Below, one piece after another: positions 44,426 through 53,429 of a stretch of DNA of 64,000 nt (position 1 is its first letter; each line of letters begins with the position of its first letter). The notes below the pieces were generated by a model. The model did no database searches. It had not been told where the DNA came from and saw only the letters and a program-made list of their open reading frames with translations. The stretch covers positions 1 to 64,000 of the forward strand of contig JAAEZI010000016.1 of NCBI GenBank assembly GCA_018222915.1, written 5' to 3'. The position numbers and the translations under genes were made by a program. This DNA comes from Algicola sp. GTDB lineage: Bacteria > Bacteroidota > Bacteroidia > Flavobacteriales > Flavobacteriaceae.

Positions 44426-45552
44426 AGATTGCAGTTTTAGCTCAGTTTTTTTTGGGTGATGAAACGGCACCCGTTAATGGGTCGTTGGTGCAATTATATA
44501 ACTTGTCCAAGGCGCTGTCGATGAAGGATGTTGAGTTGCATTATATCTGTGCAACCAAACGTCAAAAAAACATCGAAATAGAAATTATTGAGGGTATTCA
44601 TGTCCATTGGATTATAATGAAAGAAGGCATTTTTGAATGGAAACGCTTAATGCCTCTATATCAAAATCAATTGAAAAACATCCAGCCCGATGCCTTGTAT
44701 GTGAGGGGACGAAATGTCTTGCAATACGTGGCAGGAACCTATGCTCGTAAACATGATAAAATATTCGTTTGGGGAACGAATGGCGACGATAGCGCAGAAT
44801 CATGGAAAAATGTGAAGCGCTTAAAGCAAGCTCCCAAATCCTTACTTAAAAAAGCCGTATTATATCCATTGAAAGCCTGGGAAGATCACTATATTAATCG
44901 AGGTATGAGACTACCAGATTACATTGTGAATCAAAATACAATTCAAAAAGAACAGACTTCTAAATTATTGAAACGTGAAGGCCTTGTTTTAAATAGTTAT
45001 TATTTGGCGTCATCGGAAACTGATGAGGTGGTCAAAAATCAGGTGTTATGGATGGCGAGGTGGTCCAAGGAAAAACAACCAGAATTATATCTTGAAATGG
45101 TTTCTAAGTCTGAACATTCAGATATTGAGTTTGTGATGGCTGGTGGTTACAGCGATCATGATAATGCCTTAGTTGATAGAGCTAATAATTTAGGCATAAA
45201 AGTACCTGGAAAAATCGATTATGGAAACGTGAATCATTATTTTGCCAAATCTTTATTATTTGTAAATACAAGTTATAGAGAAGGGGTCTCAAATACGTTT
45301 ATTGAGGCCATGTTACAGGGAGTTCCAGTACTCTCCTTAAACTCAAATCCTAATAATTGGCTAACGGAATACAATATAGGATTTTGTGCTGATGGCGATT
45401 TAAAACGATTAATAGCTCAAATGAATAGACTTTTAAAGAATAAGGAAGAATTAAAACAAATGGCTGATGATGCCAAATCTTTTGCCAAACATCAGTTCTC
45501 AAATGATACCATCATAGACGATTATTTAAAATTATTTAATGGCGATGCGTAA
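44422..45552 (+). CDS. GT-B glycosyltransferase, tandem paralogue A
   Basis: A 376-aa glycosyltransferase with a GT4-like C-terminal donor domain: VLWMARWSKEKQPELYLEMV, FVMAGGYSDHDNALV and the donor site NTSYREGVSNTFIEAMLQGVPVL with both Glu residues of E(x7)E. The gene overlaps its upstream neighbour by ATGA and the next gene by 14 bp. The next gene is clearly related in the same blocks, so the pair arose by tandem duplication. Confidence 0.87.
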   Translation: MKIAVLAQFFLGDETAPVNGSLVQLYNLSKALSMKDVELHYICATKRQKNIEIEIIEGIHVHWIIMKEGIFEWKRLMPLYQNQLKNIQPDALYVRGRNVLQYVAGTYARKHDKIFVWGTNGDDSAESWKNVKRLKQAPKSLLKKAVLYPLKAWEDHYINRGMRLPDYIVNQNTIQKEQTSKLLKREGLVLNSYYLASSETDEVVKNQVLWMARWSKEKQPELYLEMVSKSEHSDIEFVMAGGYSDHDNALVDRANNLGIKVPGKIDYGNVNHYFAKSLLFVNTSYREGVSNTFIEAMLQGVPVLSLNSNPNNWLTEYNIGFCADGDLKRLIAQMNRLLKNKEELKQMADDAKSFAKHQFSNDTIIDDYLKLFNGDA

Positions 45553-46717
45553 AGGAAGTAGTATTGTTTTTGCCATGCCATGGCATATTACAGAAAGAGG
45601 AGGAGGTGCTGAAGTGCAAGCGAATTATCTCTCTCAAGAATTGGCGAAACGCGGATTCAAGGTCTCCTACATTTGTCAGACCATCGAGCCTAACAAGGTA
45701 GATACCGTCGAAACTATTGGTCAAGTTTCTGTGTATTGGTTGAGACCTTCAGGTCGCTTTCCTTGGCGAGATCAAAATAAGTATCTAGCTCCTTTAAGAG
45801 AGATTCAACCTGATTATATATTACAACGATTATCTTCAAATGTTAGCTATGTGTTAGGCAATTTTGCCAAAAAGAACAAGTGTCAGTTCATCTGGGTGTG
45901 CACAGATAATATGTCGCCATTTAAGGATTTTCATCAGGCAAAATTCAAGAAGTATTTCTCTGTAAAAAAGTTAGGGTTTTTAAAATACAATGTATTCCTG
46001 ATGAATGCCAAAATCATGGATTGGTATCGAAATAAGGGTATGAGCCATGTCGATTTAGCCTTACATCAAAATAAGACACAAAAAGCCTTATTGAAAAAAG
46101 AATTTGGATTAGACTCCCAAAAGCTCATTTCTGGACATCCTGAGCCACAACGTACTTTGGAAGCCAACGAACGATTTCAAAAAAAGACCATATTGTGGTG
46201 TGCCAATTTTGGAAGACATAAGCGACCAACTATGTTTGTAGAGTTAGCCAAGCGTTTAGAGCACACAGATTATAACTTCATAATGGTAGGAGGACATAGC
46301 GATAAAGCCTATGTGGCTTCCATTCTTAAAGACGCACCAAATGATCTAAAAACCACTGGGCATTTATCATTTGATGATGCTTTAAATTATTTTTCTGAAG
46401 CAAGTATCTTTGTCAATACATCCGCTCCTGGTGGTGATGGCTTTCCTAATACTTATATCCAAAGTTGGTTGAGAGGCGTTCCTGTTATCAGTTTTGGATT
46501 TGATCCTGATCATGTGATTGCTCAAAACAACTTAGGAACGGTAGTAGATAATGTAGATGAAGCCATGATAGCGATTGAGCGATGGCTGTCGAGTGCACCT
46601 GAATATGTCAAAAAATCCAATGCCATTGTTGATTTTGCTAAATCACATTATACCATTGAAAAATTAACAGATAGTTTTCTAGAATTAATAGCGACGATAG
46701 ATGCCAAAAATTTGTAA
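45539..46717 (+). CDS. GT-B glycosyltransferase, tandem paralogue B
   Basis: A 392-aa glycosyltransferase related to the gene before it. Matching blocks are ILWCANFGRHKRPTMFVELA, NFIMVGGHSDKAYV and NTSAPGGDGFPNTYIQSWLRGVPVI. The N-terminus has AMPWHITERGGGAEVQANYL, a glycine-rich acceptor loop. At the donor site the E(x7)E pair reads Asp and Gln, unlike paralogue A, so donor choice or activity may differ. It overlaps the next glycosyltransferase gene by 17 bp. Confidence 0.87.
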   Translation: MAMRKGSSIVFAMPWHITERGGGAEVQANYLSQELAKRGFKVSYICQTIEPNKVDTVETIGQVSVYWLRPSGRFPWRDQNKYLAPLREIQPDYILQRLSSNVSYVLGNFAKKNKCQFIWVCTDNMSPFKDFHQAKFKKYFSVKKLGFLKYNVFLMNAKIMDWYRNKGMSHVDLALHQNKTQKALLKKEFGLDSQKLISGHPEPQRTLEANERFQKKTILWCANFGRHKRPTMFVELAKRLEHTDYNFIMVGGHSDKAYVASILKDAPNDLKTTGHLSFDDALNYFSEASIFVNTSAPGGDGFPNTYIQSWLRGVPVISFGFDPDHVIAQNNLGTVVDNVDEAMIAIERWLSSAPEYVKKSNAIVDFAKSHYTIEKLTDSFLELIATIDAKNL

Positions 46718-47774
46718 AGTACTTCATGTGGTGAACTTATCATCATTTGGAGGGATTCAGAAATTGATTTTGGATCTCTCTGAAGAGCTGAATACCCTCG
46801 GAAATATTCAATGTCAGATGTTAGCGACTCATGAAGTTGATGTCGATAAAGAGACACTACCCACTAATGTGAATATCATTAAGGTACATCATTTACCTTT
46901 TTTTAAGCGTATCAGTGTCATCTTCAAAATAATGAAAACTACAGACATTATTCACTTTCACGGGCCATATACGTTGTATCAAGCCATAGGTTTGTTCTCT
47001 AGAAAAAAGGTGGTGTATACAGAGCATAGTACTTTGCAAGTTGCCAACATAAAAAACTCCATAAAACATCTCATTCAAAAGCGAATCTTCGGGAAGTTTT
47101 ATCTGGAATTTATTAATATGGTCATTTTTATTTCGGAATGGATAAAAAGCGATCTTAATCTCAATAACAAAAATCAATTGGTAATTTACAATGGTTTGTC
47201 TTATAAAGAGCCAAAGGTGGAAGTGCATCAAGATTTTATTTTGACGATTGCTGCAAGACTCGTGCAAAAGAAACGCGTGCATTTAGCAGTAGAGCTCATG
47301 CACCTTTTAAAAGATGATCCGTCCATTAAATTGCATGTCATTGGTGATGGTAAAGAACTTTCAAATTTGAAGTCAATGGCAGGAGATTTATTAGATAAAA
47401 CGGTTTTCTTCTTAGGTTACAAGGAAAATGCCTATGATATCATCGCTTCTTCCGATTTGTATCTCATGACGACAGATATGGAAGGTTTTGGGTTAGTCAT
47501 TCTTGAGGCCATGATGAGCGAGACCCTAGTTTTAGCCTTGGCTGATTCTGGTGGTCCTACTGAAATTTTACAACAAGACTTTCCGTCACTTGTAGTGGAT
47601 GATGTTGAGGCCATGGCGAATGCTGTGCGCTATTGGAAGAATCATCCCACAGAGAAAGTCAACGTAGAAAAAGATTTGAAACAATTGTATTTTGAAAAAT
47701 ATACAATAGAAATAATGACAAAAAAATATGCGGAAGTATATTTGAATTTAGCTAATAGTGGAAAACACAACTGA
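46701..47774 (+). CDS. GT4-family glycosyltransferase
   Basis: A 357-aa GT4 enzyme. The N-terminal loop FGGIQKLILDLSEELN, the middle YTEHSTLQ and the donor-domain start LTIAARLVQKKRVHLAVELM are typical. The donor site TDMEGFGLVILEAMMSETLVLA has an intact E(x7)E. It should add a sugar to the repeat unit. It overlaps both the preceding gene (17 bp) and, if a GTG start were used, the following asparagine-synthetase-like gene. Confidence 0.9.
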   Translation: MPKICKVLHVVNLSSFGGIQKLILDLSEELNTLGNIQCQMLATHEVDVDKETLPTNVNIIKVHHLPFFKRISVIFKIMKTTDIIHFHGPYTLYQAIGLFSRKKVVYTEHSTLQVANIKNSIKHLIQKRIFGKFYLEFINMVIFISEWIKSDLNLNNKNQLVIYNGLSYKEPKVEVHQDFILTIAARLVQKKRVHLAVELMHLLKDDPSIKLHVIGDGKELSNLKSMAGDLLDKTVFFLGYKENAYDIIASSDLYLMTTDMEGFGLVILEAMMSETLVLALADSGGPTEILQQDFPSLVVDDVEAMANAVRYWKNHPTEKVNVEKDLKQLYFEKYTIEIMTKKYAEVYLNLANSGKHN

Positions 47775-47778
47775 TTTT

Positions 47779-49467
47779 ATGAAAGGTATTCCAAGTTTTA
47801 TAGGGTGTGTTCGACGGAATTCGAGTCCAAAAAAATCTCATTTAAAAGGGATGAACACCATTTTTGATCATGGTGATTTTACGTTATTGACCACGCATTC
47901 GAATGATTCAGAACTGAGAACATTTCATCATTCTGATCAGTCTTTTTTATGGACTGGTGGATTAGACTTAGGAAGTGATTTTAATTTGACATCTTTCGAT
48001 CATCACAATGCGGATCACAAATTCGTTTATGTCTCATACACTAATAATACCCTTGAATTACATACCGATCATTATTCTAAAATCCCTTTAGTTTACGCCC
48101 TACATGATAACAACCTTTATTTTTCCAGTTCATTGGAATTGTTGTTGAAATATATAGGCGGCGAAAAAAAACGCATTAACAAAAACGGTCTGTTATTCTA
48201 TTATAATTTTGGATTTACGGCGTTTGAGCATATGTTGTTGGAAGATGTAAAATCTTTGGCAGGCGGACAAACTTTAAAGTATGCGAATGAAGAGTTGCAA
48301 ATTGAGAGTTATTACACGGTTTACAACAATCAAGCCTATAGTTCTAAGAGTTTAGAGGATCACATGGCCCTAATTGATAAGTCCCTTTTAGATGCTACCC
48401 AATCTACTCTAGAACCTTATGAACACATCGGTATCGCCTTAAGTGGAGGCGTAGATTCAGGATATTTGGCACAAAAAATTAGTGAGTGCGGCAAGTCGTT
48501 TAATGCGTATACCTTAGGGTTTAAAGATGATTATAACGAGTTTGAACGTGTTGATTATTTATCTAAACGTTTGAATTTTACGACTAAGAAAATTATTTTA
48601 AGTCCGGAGGATATTGTAACTAACTATCTCGAGGCTAGTAAACATGCTAGTTTTCCTGTTGGATTTAATAATTCGATTCTGAATTTTATTTATAAGGAAG
48701 CACACAGCGATGGTGTGTCCATTATGTTTGATGGTGATGGTGCTGATCGTCTTTTTTTGGGCATGAATAAATATGTGCAACTAAAAAAAATATTGAAATT
48801 CTATGCTATGCATAAAGCATGTCATACCCATCACCTTATGGCAAAACTGTTAAAGATCATAAAGCATCCAACAGCTCAAAAACTGCGCTTTTACTTTGAA
48901 AAATTCAATAAAAATTTTCAGTTTTATGGAGAACGTAAATTGCCTAATAGTTTGGTGTATGATGAGGACTTCGAAAACTTGTTACATGATATTGCATTAC
49001 CAAAAGAGTTAAAATTGATAAATCATCCGATTGATAAATGGTTGTTTTTCTCTTTTTTCAGTGTGTATTATACACCCACATTTTTCTTTCATACGCCTTA
49101 TGAGTTACAAATAAAACAAGGCATAGTTTCAAACCCACAATTTTGGTCTGATGATTTGGTGAATTTAGCTTTGACTATTCCTGTAGATCAAAAACTACGT
49201 GGAAATACAACCAAACTAGTGTTGCGTGAGGCTGCACAACAGAAAATTGATGATGGTTATTGGAATTTATCCAAAATTGGTCTTCAGAATTCTTACAGTT
49301 ATCTCAAGCAATCCGATCTTGGTAAGAATTTTATAGCGGAACAAGTTAAAGAAATAAAAAAAGGAGAAGCATATCACGAATTAAGGGAAGCCATGCCAGA
49401 CAAAACTATTGATGCAGAACGCTTAATACCATTTCATATTTGGAATGAAAATATGTCGCAAATATGA
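47779..49467 (+). CDS. Asparagine-synthetase-like ATP-dependent ligase lacking the N-terminal catalytic Cys
   Basis: A 562-aa protein with the AsnB fold. The synthetase domain is intact at its PP-loop (ALSGGVDSGYLA, SGGVDS at about 222-227) and at IMFDGDGADRLFLGM. The N-terminal glutaminase-like domain begins MKGIPSFIGCVRR, without the Cys at position 2 that releases ammonia from glutamine. It may use free ammonia or an amine, or form another amide. In polysaccharide loci such proteins are thought to amidate uronic acid carboxyls; related enzymes without the Cys also close lasso peptide rings. A GTG 21 bp upstream is an alternative start. Confidence 0.85.
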   Translation: MKGIPSFIGCVRRNSSPKKSHLKGMNTIFDHGDFTLLTTHSNDSELRTFHHSDQSFLWTGGLDLGSDFNLTSFDHHNADHKFVYVSYTNNTLELHTDHYSKIPLVYALHDNNLYFSSSLELLLKYIGGEKKRINKNGLLFYYNFGFTAFEHMLLEDVKSLAGGQTLKYANEELQIESYYTVYNNQAYSSKSLEDHMALIDKSLLDATQSTLEPYEHIGIALSGGVDSGYLAQKISECGKSFNAYTLGFKDDYNEFERVDYLSKRLNFTTKKIILSPEDIVTNYLEASKHASFPVGFNNSILNFIYKEAHSDGVSIMFDGDGADRLFLGMNKYVQLKKILKFYAMHKACHTHHLMAKLLKIIKHPTAQKLRFYFEKFNKNFQFYGERKLPNSLVYDEDFENLLHDIALPKELKLINHPIDKWLFFSFFSVYYTPTFFFHTPYELQIKQGIVSNPQFWSDDLVNLALTIPVDQKLRGNTTKLVLREAAQQKIDDGYWNLSKIGLQNSYSYLKQSDLGKNFIAEQVKEIKKGEAYHELREAMPDKTIDAERLIPFHIWNENMSQI

Positions 49468-50588
49468 GTCGTCAATCTTCACATAATAAGACATTGCATG
49501 TGTTGTGGTTGGCACCAAATTTCAACCATTACAAAGCCAGATTTTTAAATCATTTGGCAGAAGACAAAACCGTGAATTTAACCATATTGTCAGGGACTGG
49601 ACGCGAAAATATGGGTGATCAAGAGATTGAAGAAAATTGGCGTTTTAAACATGTGAAATTGGATGTGAGTAAAAGGGATTTTGGAAAATCTCAACGGGTT
49701 AAACAGCATCTTAAGCGTATGTTTGCCGAGTTTGATTGGATCTTATTACCTGCCGAGAAGAAGAATCTACCTTTGTTTTTATATGTTTTGAAATTAAGAC
49801 GTCAGCACAGCAAGGTGCAACTCTTTTCTTATAATCACGCTAAATTAAAATCAAAGCAGAGTCTACTCAGTTTTTTAGATCGTTGGTTAAGTAAGTTTTT
49901 TAATAAACATTTGGACCGCGTTATTTTTTATAATGAAAATGCTTGTCAACAAGCGGTTGCGCAAAATTTGATTTCATCTGAAAAGGCGTTCTGGGCCAAC
50001 AATACGGTAGATGACACAGAAATTGCAAAACACTATCAATTTGAATTGCCACCGGAAAAACCATTGACATTACTGTTTATAGGAAGGCTAATAGCCTCAA
50101 AGCGAATTTCAGATGCCATCGTGTATTTTCAAGCATTACAAGAACACTTCCCTCAGTTACAATTAGAAATTATTGGTGACGGACCGGAACGTTCTATTGT
50201 AGAGACTGCTATGGCGACAAATGCCCATATTAATTGGCACGGAACTTTGGTAGATGAAGCTGACATTGCTCCCATAATGAAAAAAGCGACCTTAGTATTT
50301 GTTCCTGGATTGTCTGGTCTTTCTATTAATCATGCTTTTGCTTATGGTAGACCGTATATCACATTGACAGCGGATAAACATGGGCCGGAATTGAGTTATT
50401 TGGATCATGGTAGCAATGGTTATGTACTTGATGATCATTTGGAAAAAGATGTTGCCAAACTTGCGAGCATATTAAAAGATAGAGACCAAATAGTTACCTT
50501 ATGTAACAATGCTTATGATAAAGGTAAAATGCTGTCTGTTGAGCAGTGGGTAAAACAACTAAAGTCGAGTTTATTATATGAAGGATAA
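49464..50588 (+). CDS. GT-B glycosyltransferase (GT4 type)
   Basis: A 374-aa enzyme. The N-terminal strand VLWLAPNFNHYKARFLNHLA resembles the acceptor loop of GT4 enzymes that lack the glycine-rich motif. The donor domain starts at LLFIGRLIASKRISDAIVYF and includes EIIGDGPER. The donor site PGLSGLSINHAFAYGRPYI has no E(x7)E pair, with Ser and His at those places, so it is a divergent member. The ATGA overlap with the previous gene and 11-bp overlap with the next show operon membership. Confidence 0.85.
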   Translation: MSRQSSHNKTLHVLWLAPNFNHYKARFLNHLAEDKTVNLTILSGTGRENMGDQEIEENWRFKHVKLDVSKRDFGKSQRVKQHLKRMFAEFDWILLPAEKKNLPLFLYVLKLRRQHSKVQLFSYNHAKLKSKQSLLSFLDRWLSKFFNKHLDRVIFYNENACQQAVAQNLISSEKAFWANNTVDDTEIAKHYQFELPPEKPLTLLFIGRLIASKRISDAIVYFQALQEHFPQLQLEIIGDGPERSIVETAMATNAHINWHGTLVDEADIAPIMKKATLVFVPGLSGLSINHAFAYGRPYITLTADKHGPELSYLDHGSNGYVLDDHLEKDVAKLASILKDRDQIVTLCNNAYDKGKMLSVEQWVKQLKSSLLYEG

Positions 50589-51744
50589 AAAACAGCGCAT
50601 ATTATTTATTGGACCAACACCTCCACCATACTCCGGTCCAGAGTTGAGTATGCAACAGTTTTTAGAATCTAAAGCCTTAAATGACGCTTTTGAAATCCAT
50701 TTCTTAAAAACCAATTTTAGAACAGACAATACAAAGAAGGGAAAGTTGGATTTTTCCATGCTCACCAATTTTTTCATTTACTTCTCAAAATTATTCAAGT
50801 TACTTGTATTTAAAAAGCCTGACTGTGTTTATTATCCTATTACGCCAACGCAAATAGGTTGGATAGGAAGAGATGTTTGGACCATTTTAATGAGCAAGTT
50901 ATTTGGTGCTAAAGTGATCATTCATTTACGTGGCAGTCATTTTAAACTCAATTTTCAACAATTTAATAGCGTTATTAAAAAATTAGTAGGCTATAGCTTG
51001 TCGAAAGTGGATTGTGGTATTGTACAAGCCAATTATCTTAATGATCAATTTGAACCCTACTTACCGAAAGAAAAGATGGCTGTACTTTATCAAGCTATGA
51101 ATGTTGAAGAGTACACGTCTGAGTTTGATGATGAGGTAGACAATGGAAAAATTTTAATAATGGGCCACATGACGAAAGCCAAGGGATATACTGATATTTT
51201 AAAAATTATTCCTCAAATTTGTCAAGAATTTCCAGAAGCCAGATTTTATTTCGCAGGAAATATAAGAAAGGGTGAACGCGGCGTTTTTTATAACCAATTT
51301 ACAGGTGATAAAATAGCATATGAAGATCCTTTTGAAGCGGAAGCACAAATTTTGAATTCTGAATATAAAGACCATTATGTCAACTTAGGAATCATTAGTG
51401 GTGCCGATAAAATGACACATTTAAGAACGACCGATATCTTTTTGACGGCTTCCTATTCTGAAGGATTTTCAAGATCACTTTTGGAGGCGATGTCGATGGG
51501 TAAACCAGTGGTGTATACACCTGTTGGCGCGCATCGGGAAGTTTTTGAAAATGGCGTTAATGGCTATGCTTGCATTCCAGGAAATTTAGAGCAACTTGAA
51601 GATGCTTTGAAACGACTTTTAGCAAATAAAGAAAAACGCCGAAGTATTGGTGCCTTTAATAGGGACTATGTCGTTTCGAATTTTTCAATTGAAAAAATCG
51701 CTAATGATTTTAAGCAAATCATTTTAAATACCGTAGCAAAATGA
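50578..51744 (+). CDS. GT4-family glycosyltransferase
   Basis: A 388-aa enzyme with an N-terminal FIGPTPPPYSGPELSMQQFL loop, a central IIHLRGSHFKLNF block, and a donor domain from ILIMGHMTKAKGYTDILKII. The donor site SYSEGFSRSLLEAMSMGKPVVY keeps both Glu residues. It is the last of the six GT-B enzymes in the locus, and overlaps the acyltransferase gene by 4 bp. Confidence 0.9.
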   Translation: MKDKKQRILFIGPTPPPYSGPELSMQQFLESKALNDAFEIHFLKTNFRTDNTKKGKLDFSMLTNFFIYFSKLFKLLVFKKPDCVYYPITPTQIGWIGRDVWTILMSKLFGAKVIIHLRGSHFKLNFQQFNSVIKKLVGYSLSKVDCGIVQANYLNDQFEPYLPKEKMAVLYQAMNVEEYTSEFDDEVDNGKILIMGHMTKAKGYTDILKIIPQICQEFPEARFYFAGNIRKGERGVFYNQFTGDKIAYEDPFEAEAQILNSEYKDHYVNLGIISGADKMTHLRTTDIFLTASYSEGFSRSLLEAMSMGKPVVYTPVGAHREVFENGVNGYACIPGNLEQLEDALKRLLANKEKRRSIGAFNRDYVVSNFSIEKIANDFKQIILNTVAK

Positions 51745-52199
51745 AAATCATCATCCGAAAAATTATCCATTATTTAGGTAATGTATTACGATTTATGCAC
51801 ATGTCATTTCTACGTGCTTCTGGGGCATCTATCGGTAAGAACACAATGATAAGCCTAGGCGCTAAAATTGATGTGCGTCGTGGTAAGGTTACGATTGGTG
51901 ACCATTGCTTAATTACACACGGATGCTATATATTGTCTCATGATGGTGCGGCGCATATTATAAATCCAGACGATAATGGTACGGGATACGTGACCATTGG
52001 AGATCATGTGTTCATTGGCGTAAATACCGTGGTTATGCGGAATGTGACTATTGGAAGCCACGCAATTATAGGTGCAGGATCAGTGGTTAATAAGGATATT
52101 CCTGAAGGTGTTGTTGCCGCAGGTAACCCGATAAAAATTTTAAAAACCTTGGAAAAACCTTATAGGCCACTACCAAAAAAGCATACGGACGTTACATGA
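51741..52199 (+). CDS. Left-handed beta-helix O-acyltransferase
   Basis: A 152-aa hexapeptide-repeat acyltransferase. The repeats are visible as GASIGKNTMISLGAKIDV, GKVTIGDHCLITHGCYI, GYVTIGDHVFIGVNTVVMRNVTIGSHAIIGAGSVV and a final PEGVVAAGNPIKI, with the catalytic-type His in HGCYILSHDG. It probably acetylates a hydroxyl of the repeat unit. Both ends overlap neighbours by the ATGA quartet. Confidence 0.9.
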   Translation: MKIIIRKIIHYLGNVLRFMHMSFLRASGASIGKNTMISLGAKIDVRRGKVTIGDHCLITHGCYILSHDGAAHIINPDDNGTGYVTIGDHVFIGVNTVVMRNVTIGSHAIIGAGSVVNKDIPEGVVAAGNPIKILKTLEKPYRPLPKKHTDVT

Positions 52200-53425
52200 T
52201 ATTAGTGCCATTGCTTATATTATTCACGATGGTCGTGGCGAAGCTTCAAAAAGGAGTATATGCTTCTTTTTTGTTTTTAGTAGCGACCAAATCCATAATG
52301 GATGCCTTTTGGGAATTCAAGTTTGGACCATTATCTATGTTGTCTATTCAAGGTGTTTTAATACCTGTATTGTTTTACAAAATTATTTTAACCAGAAAAG
52401 TCATTCCCAAATCTTGGTTGAGCACAGCAAAAATATATATAGTAGCCTTATCCTTAGGTCTTATTTGGTCCATTGCCGTCAATCCGATGGGAACTTTAGA
52501 AAACCTCATTTTAAGTGTGAATATTTATATCGGATTTATTCTTATTCCACTGTTAGTTCATGATCAGAAACGATTAAAACAATTTCTAATTGCGATTATG
52601 ATCTGTGGTATATTCCCTATCTTGGTTAGTATGTATCAACTTCAAACAGGAGTTGTGTTTCAGGACAGAGAGACCGTTGGTCTTACGCGTTATGTTGGCT
52701 TTTATCACGACGCATTTCCTGTAAGATTTTACGGCTTAATGACTCTGTTTTCTGTGTTATTATACCAATCCACATTCAAGATTGAAGGCCTGTTTATGAA
52801 ACTATTTCTCCTGCTTCTTACGGCTGGAGCATTTGTTTCAATTTATGCGGTTTTCAGCAAGGCTGCTGTTGGTATTATGGGACTTTGGATGGTTTTGTTA
52901 CTGGTATTCTCGAAATCTAAGATCAAACAAGCCTTCTCCATAATTATAGGTGTTGCCGTGATTTTTTTGGTTTTTGGGGATGCCGTCTATGATAATTTGG
53001 AACAGTTGTTTAGTAAGGAAGTGGGCTATCAATCAGGTGAGGTTAAAGATGCGAGATATACACTCGCGGGAAGAGGCTACATTTGGGAGAATTATTGGCG
53101 GTTTTGGACAGATCAACAAAGTTTAATATTTCAATGGATAGGTGATGGGATCACAAGACCCGTTCATAATGAGTACTTGAGAGTGCTTATGGCAAATGGG
53201 ATCATAGGTGTGCTCTTTTTAGTTGTTTTTATTTTTAGAAATATAGCGAATACCTTTAAAATGCATAAAAAGCTCAAGGTATTTGGTATGATGCTGATAG
53301 GAATGTACATTGTAGATAGCATAGGTTTAGTTCCAGGGGTCTATTATTATTATAATATTTTAGTTTGGGGTATCTTTGGCGCTCTGTTATTAAAACCTCA
53401 ATTATTCATTAAAAAAACAGTATAA
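52196..53425 (+). CDS. O-antigen ligase/Wzy-like polymerase
   Basis: A 409-aa polytopic membrane protein with about ten hydrophobic segments and a large periplasmic loop at about residues 270-330. The loop holds GRGYIWENYWRFW and DGITRPVHNEYLRVLMANG, the His-containing pattern of the O-antigen ligase/polymerase family. In this locus it most likely polymerises repeat units (Wzy role) in the periplasm, because flippase, export lipoprotein and co-polymerase are all present and it is the only candidate. Confidence 0.88.
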   Translation: MILVPLLILFTMVVAKLQKGVYASFLFLVATKSIMDAFWEFKFGPLSMLSIQGVLIPVLFYKIILTRKVIPKSWLSTAKIYIVALSLGLIWSIAVNPMGTLENLILSVNIYIGFILIPLLVHDQKRLKQFLIAIMICGIFPILVSMYQLQTGVVFQDRETVGLTRYVGFYHDAFPVRFYGLMTLFSVLLYQSTFKIEGLFMKLFLLLLTAGAFVSIYAVFSKAAVGIMGLWMVLLLVFSKSKIKQAFSIIIGVAVIFLVFGDAVYDNLEQLFSKEVGYQSGEVKDARYTLAGRGYIWENYWRFWTDQQSLIFQWIGDGITRPVHNEYLRVLMANGIIGVLFLVVFIFRNIANTFKMHKKLKVFGMMLIGMYIVDSIGLVPGVYYYYNILVWGIFGALLLKPQLFIKKTV

Positions 53426-53429
53426 ATAA

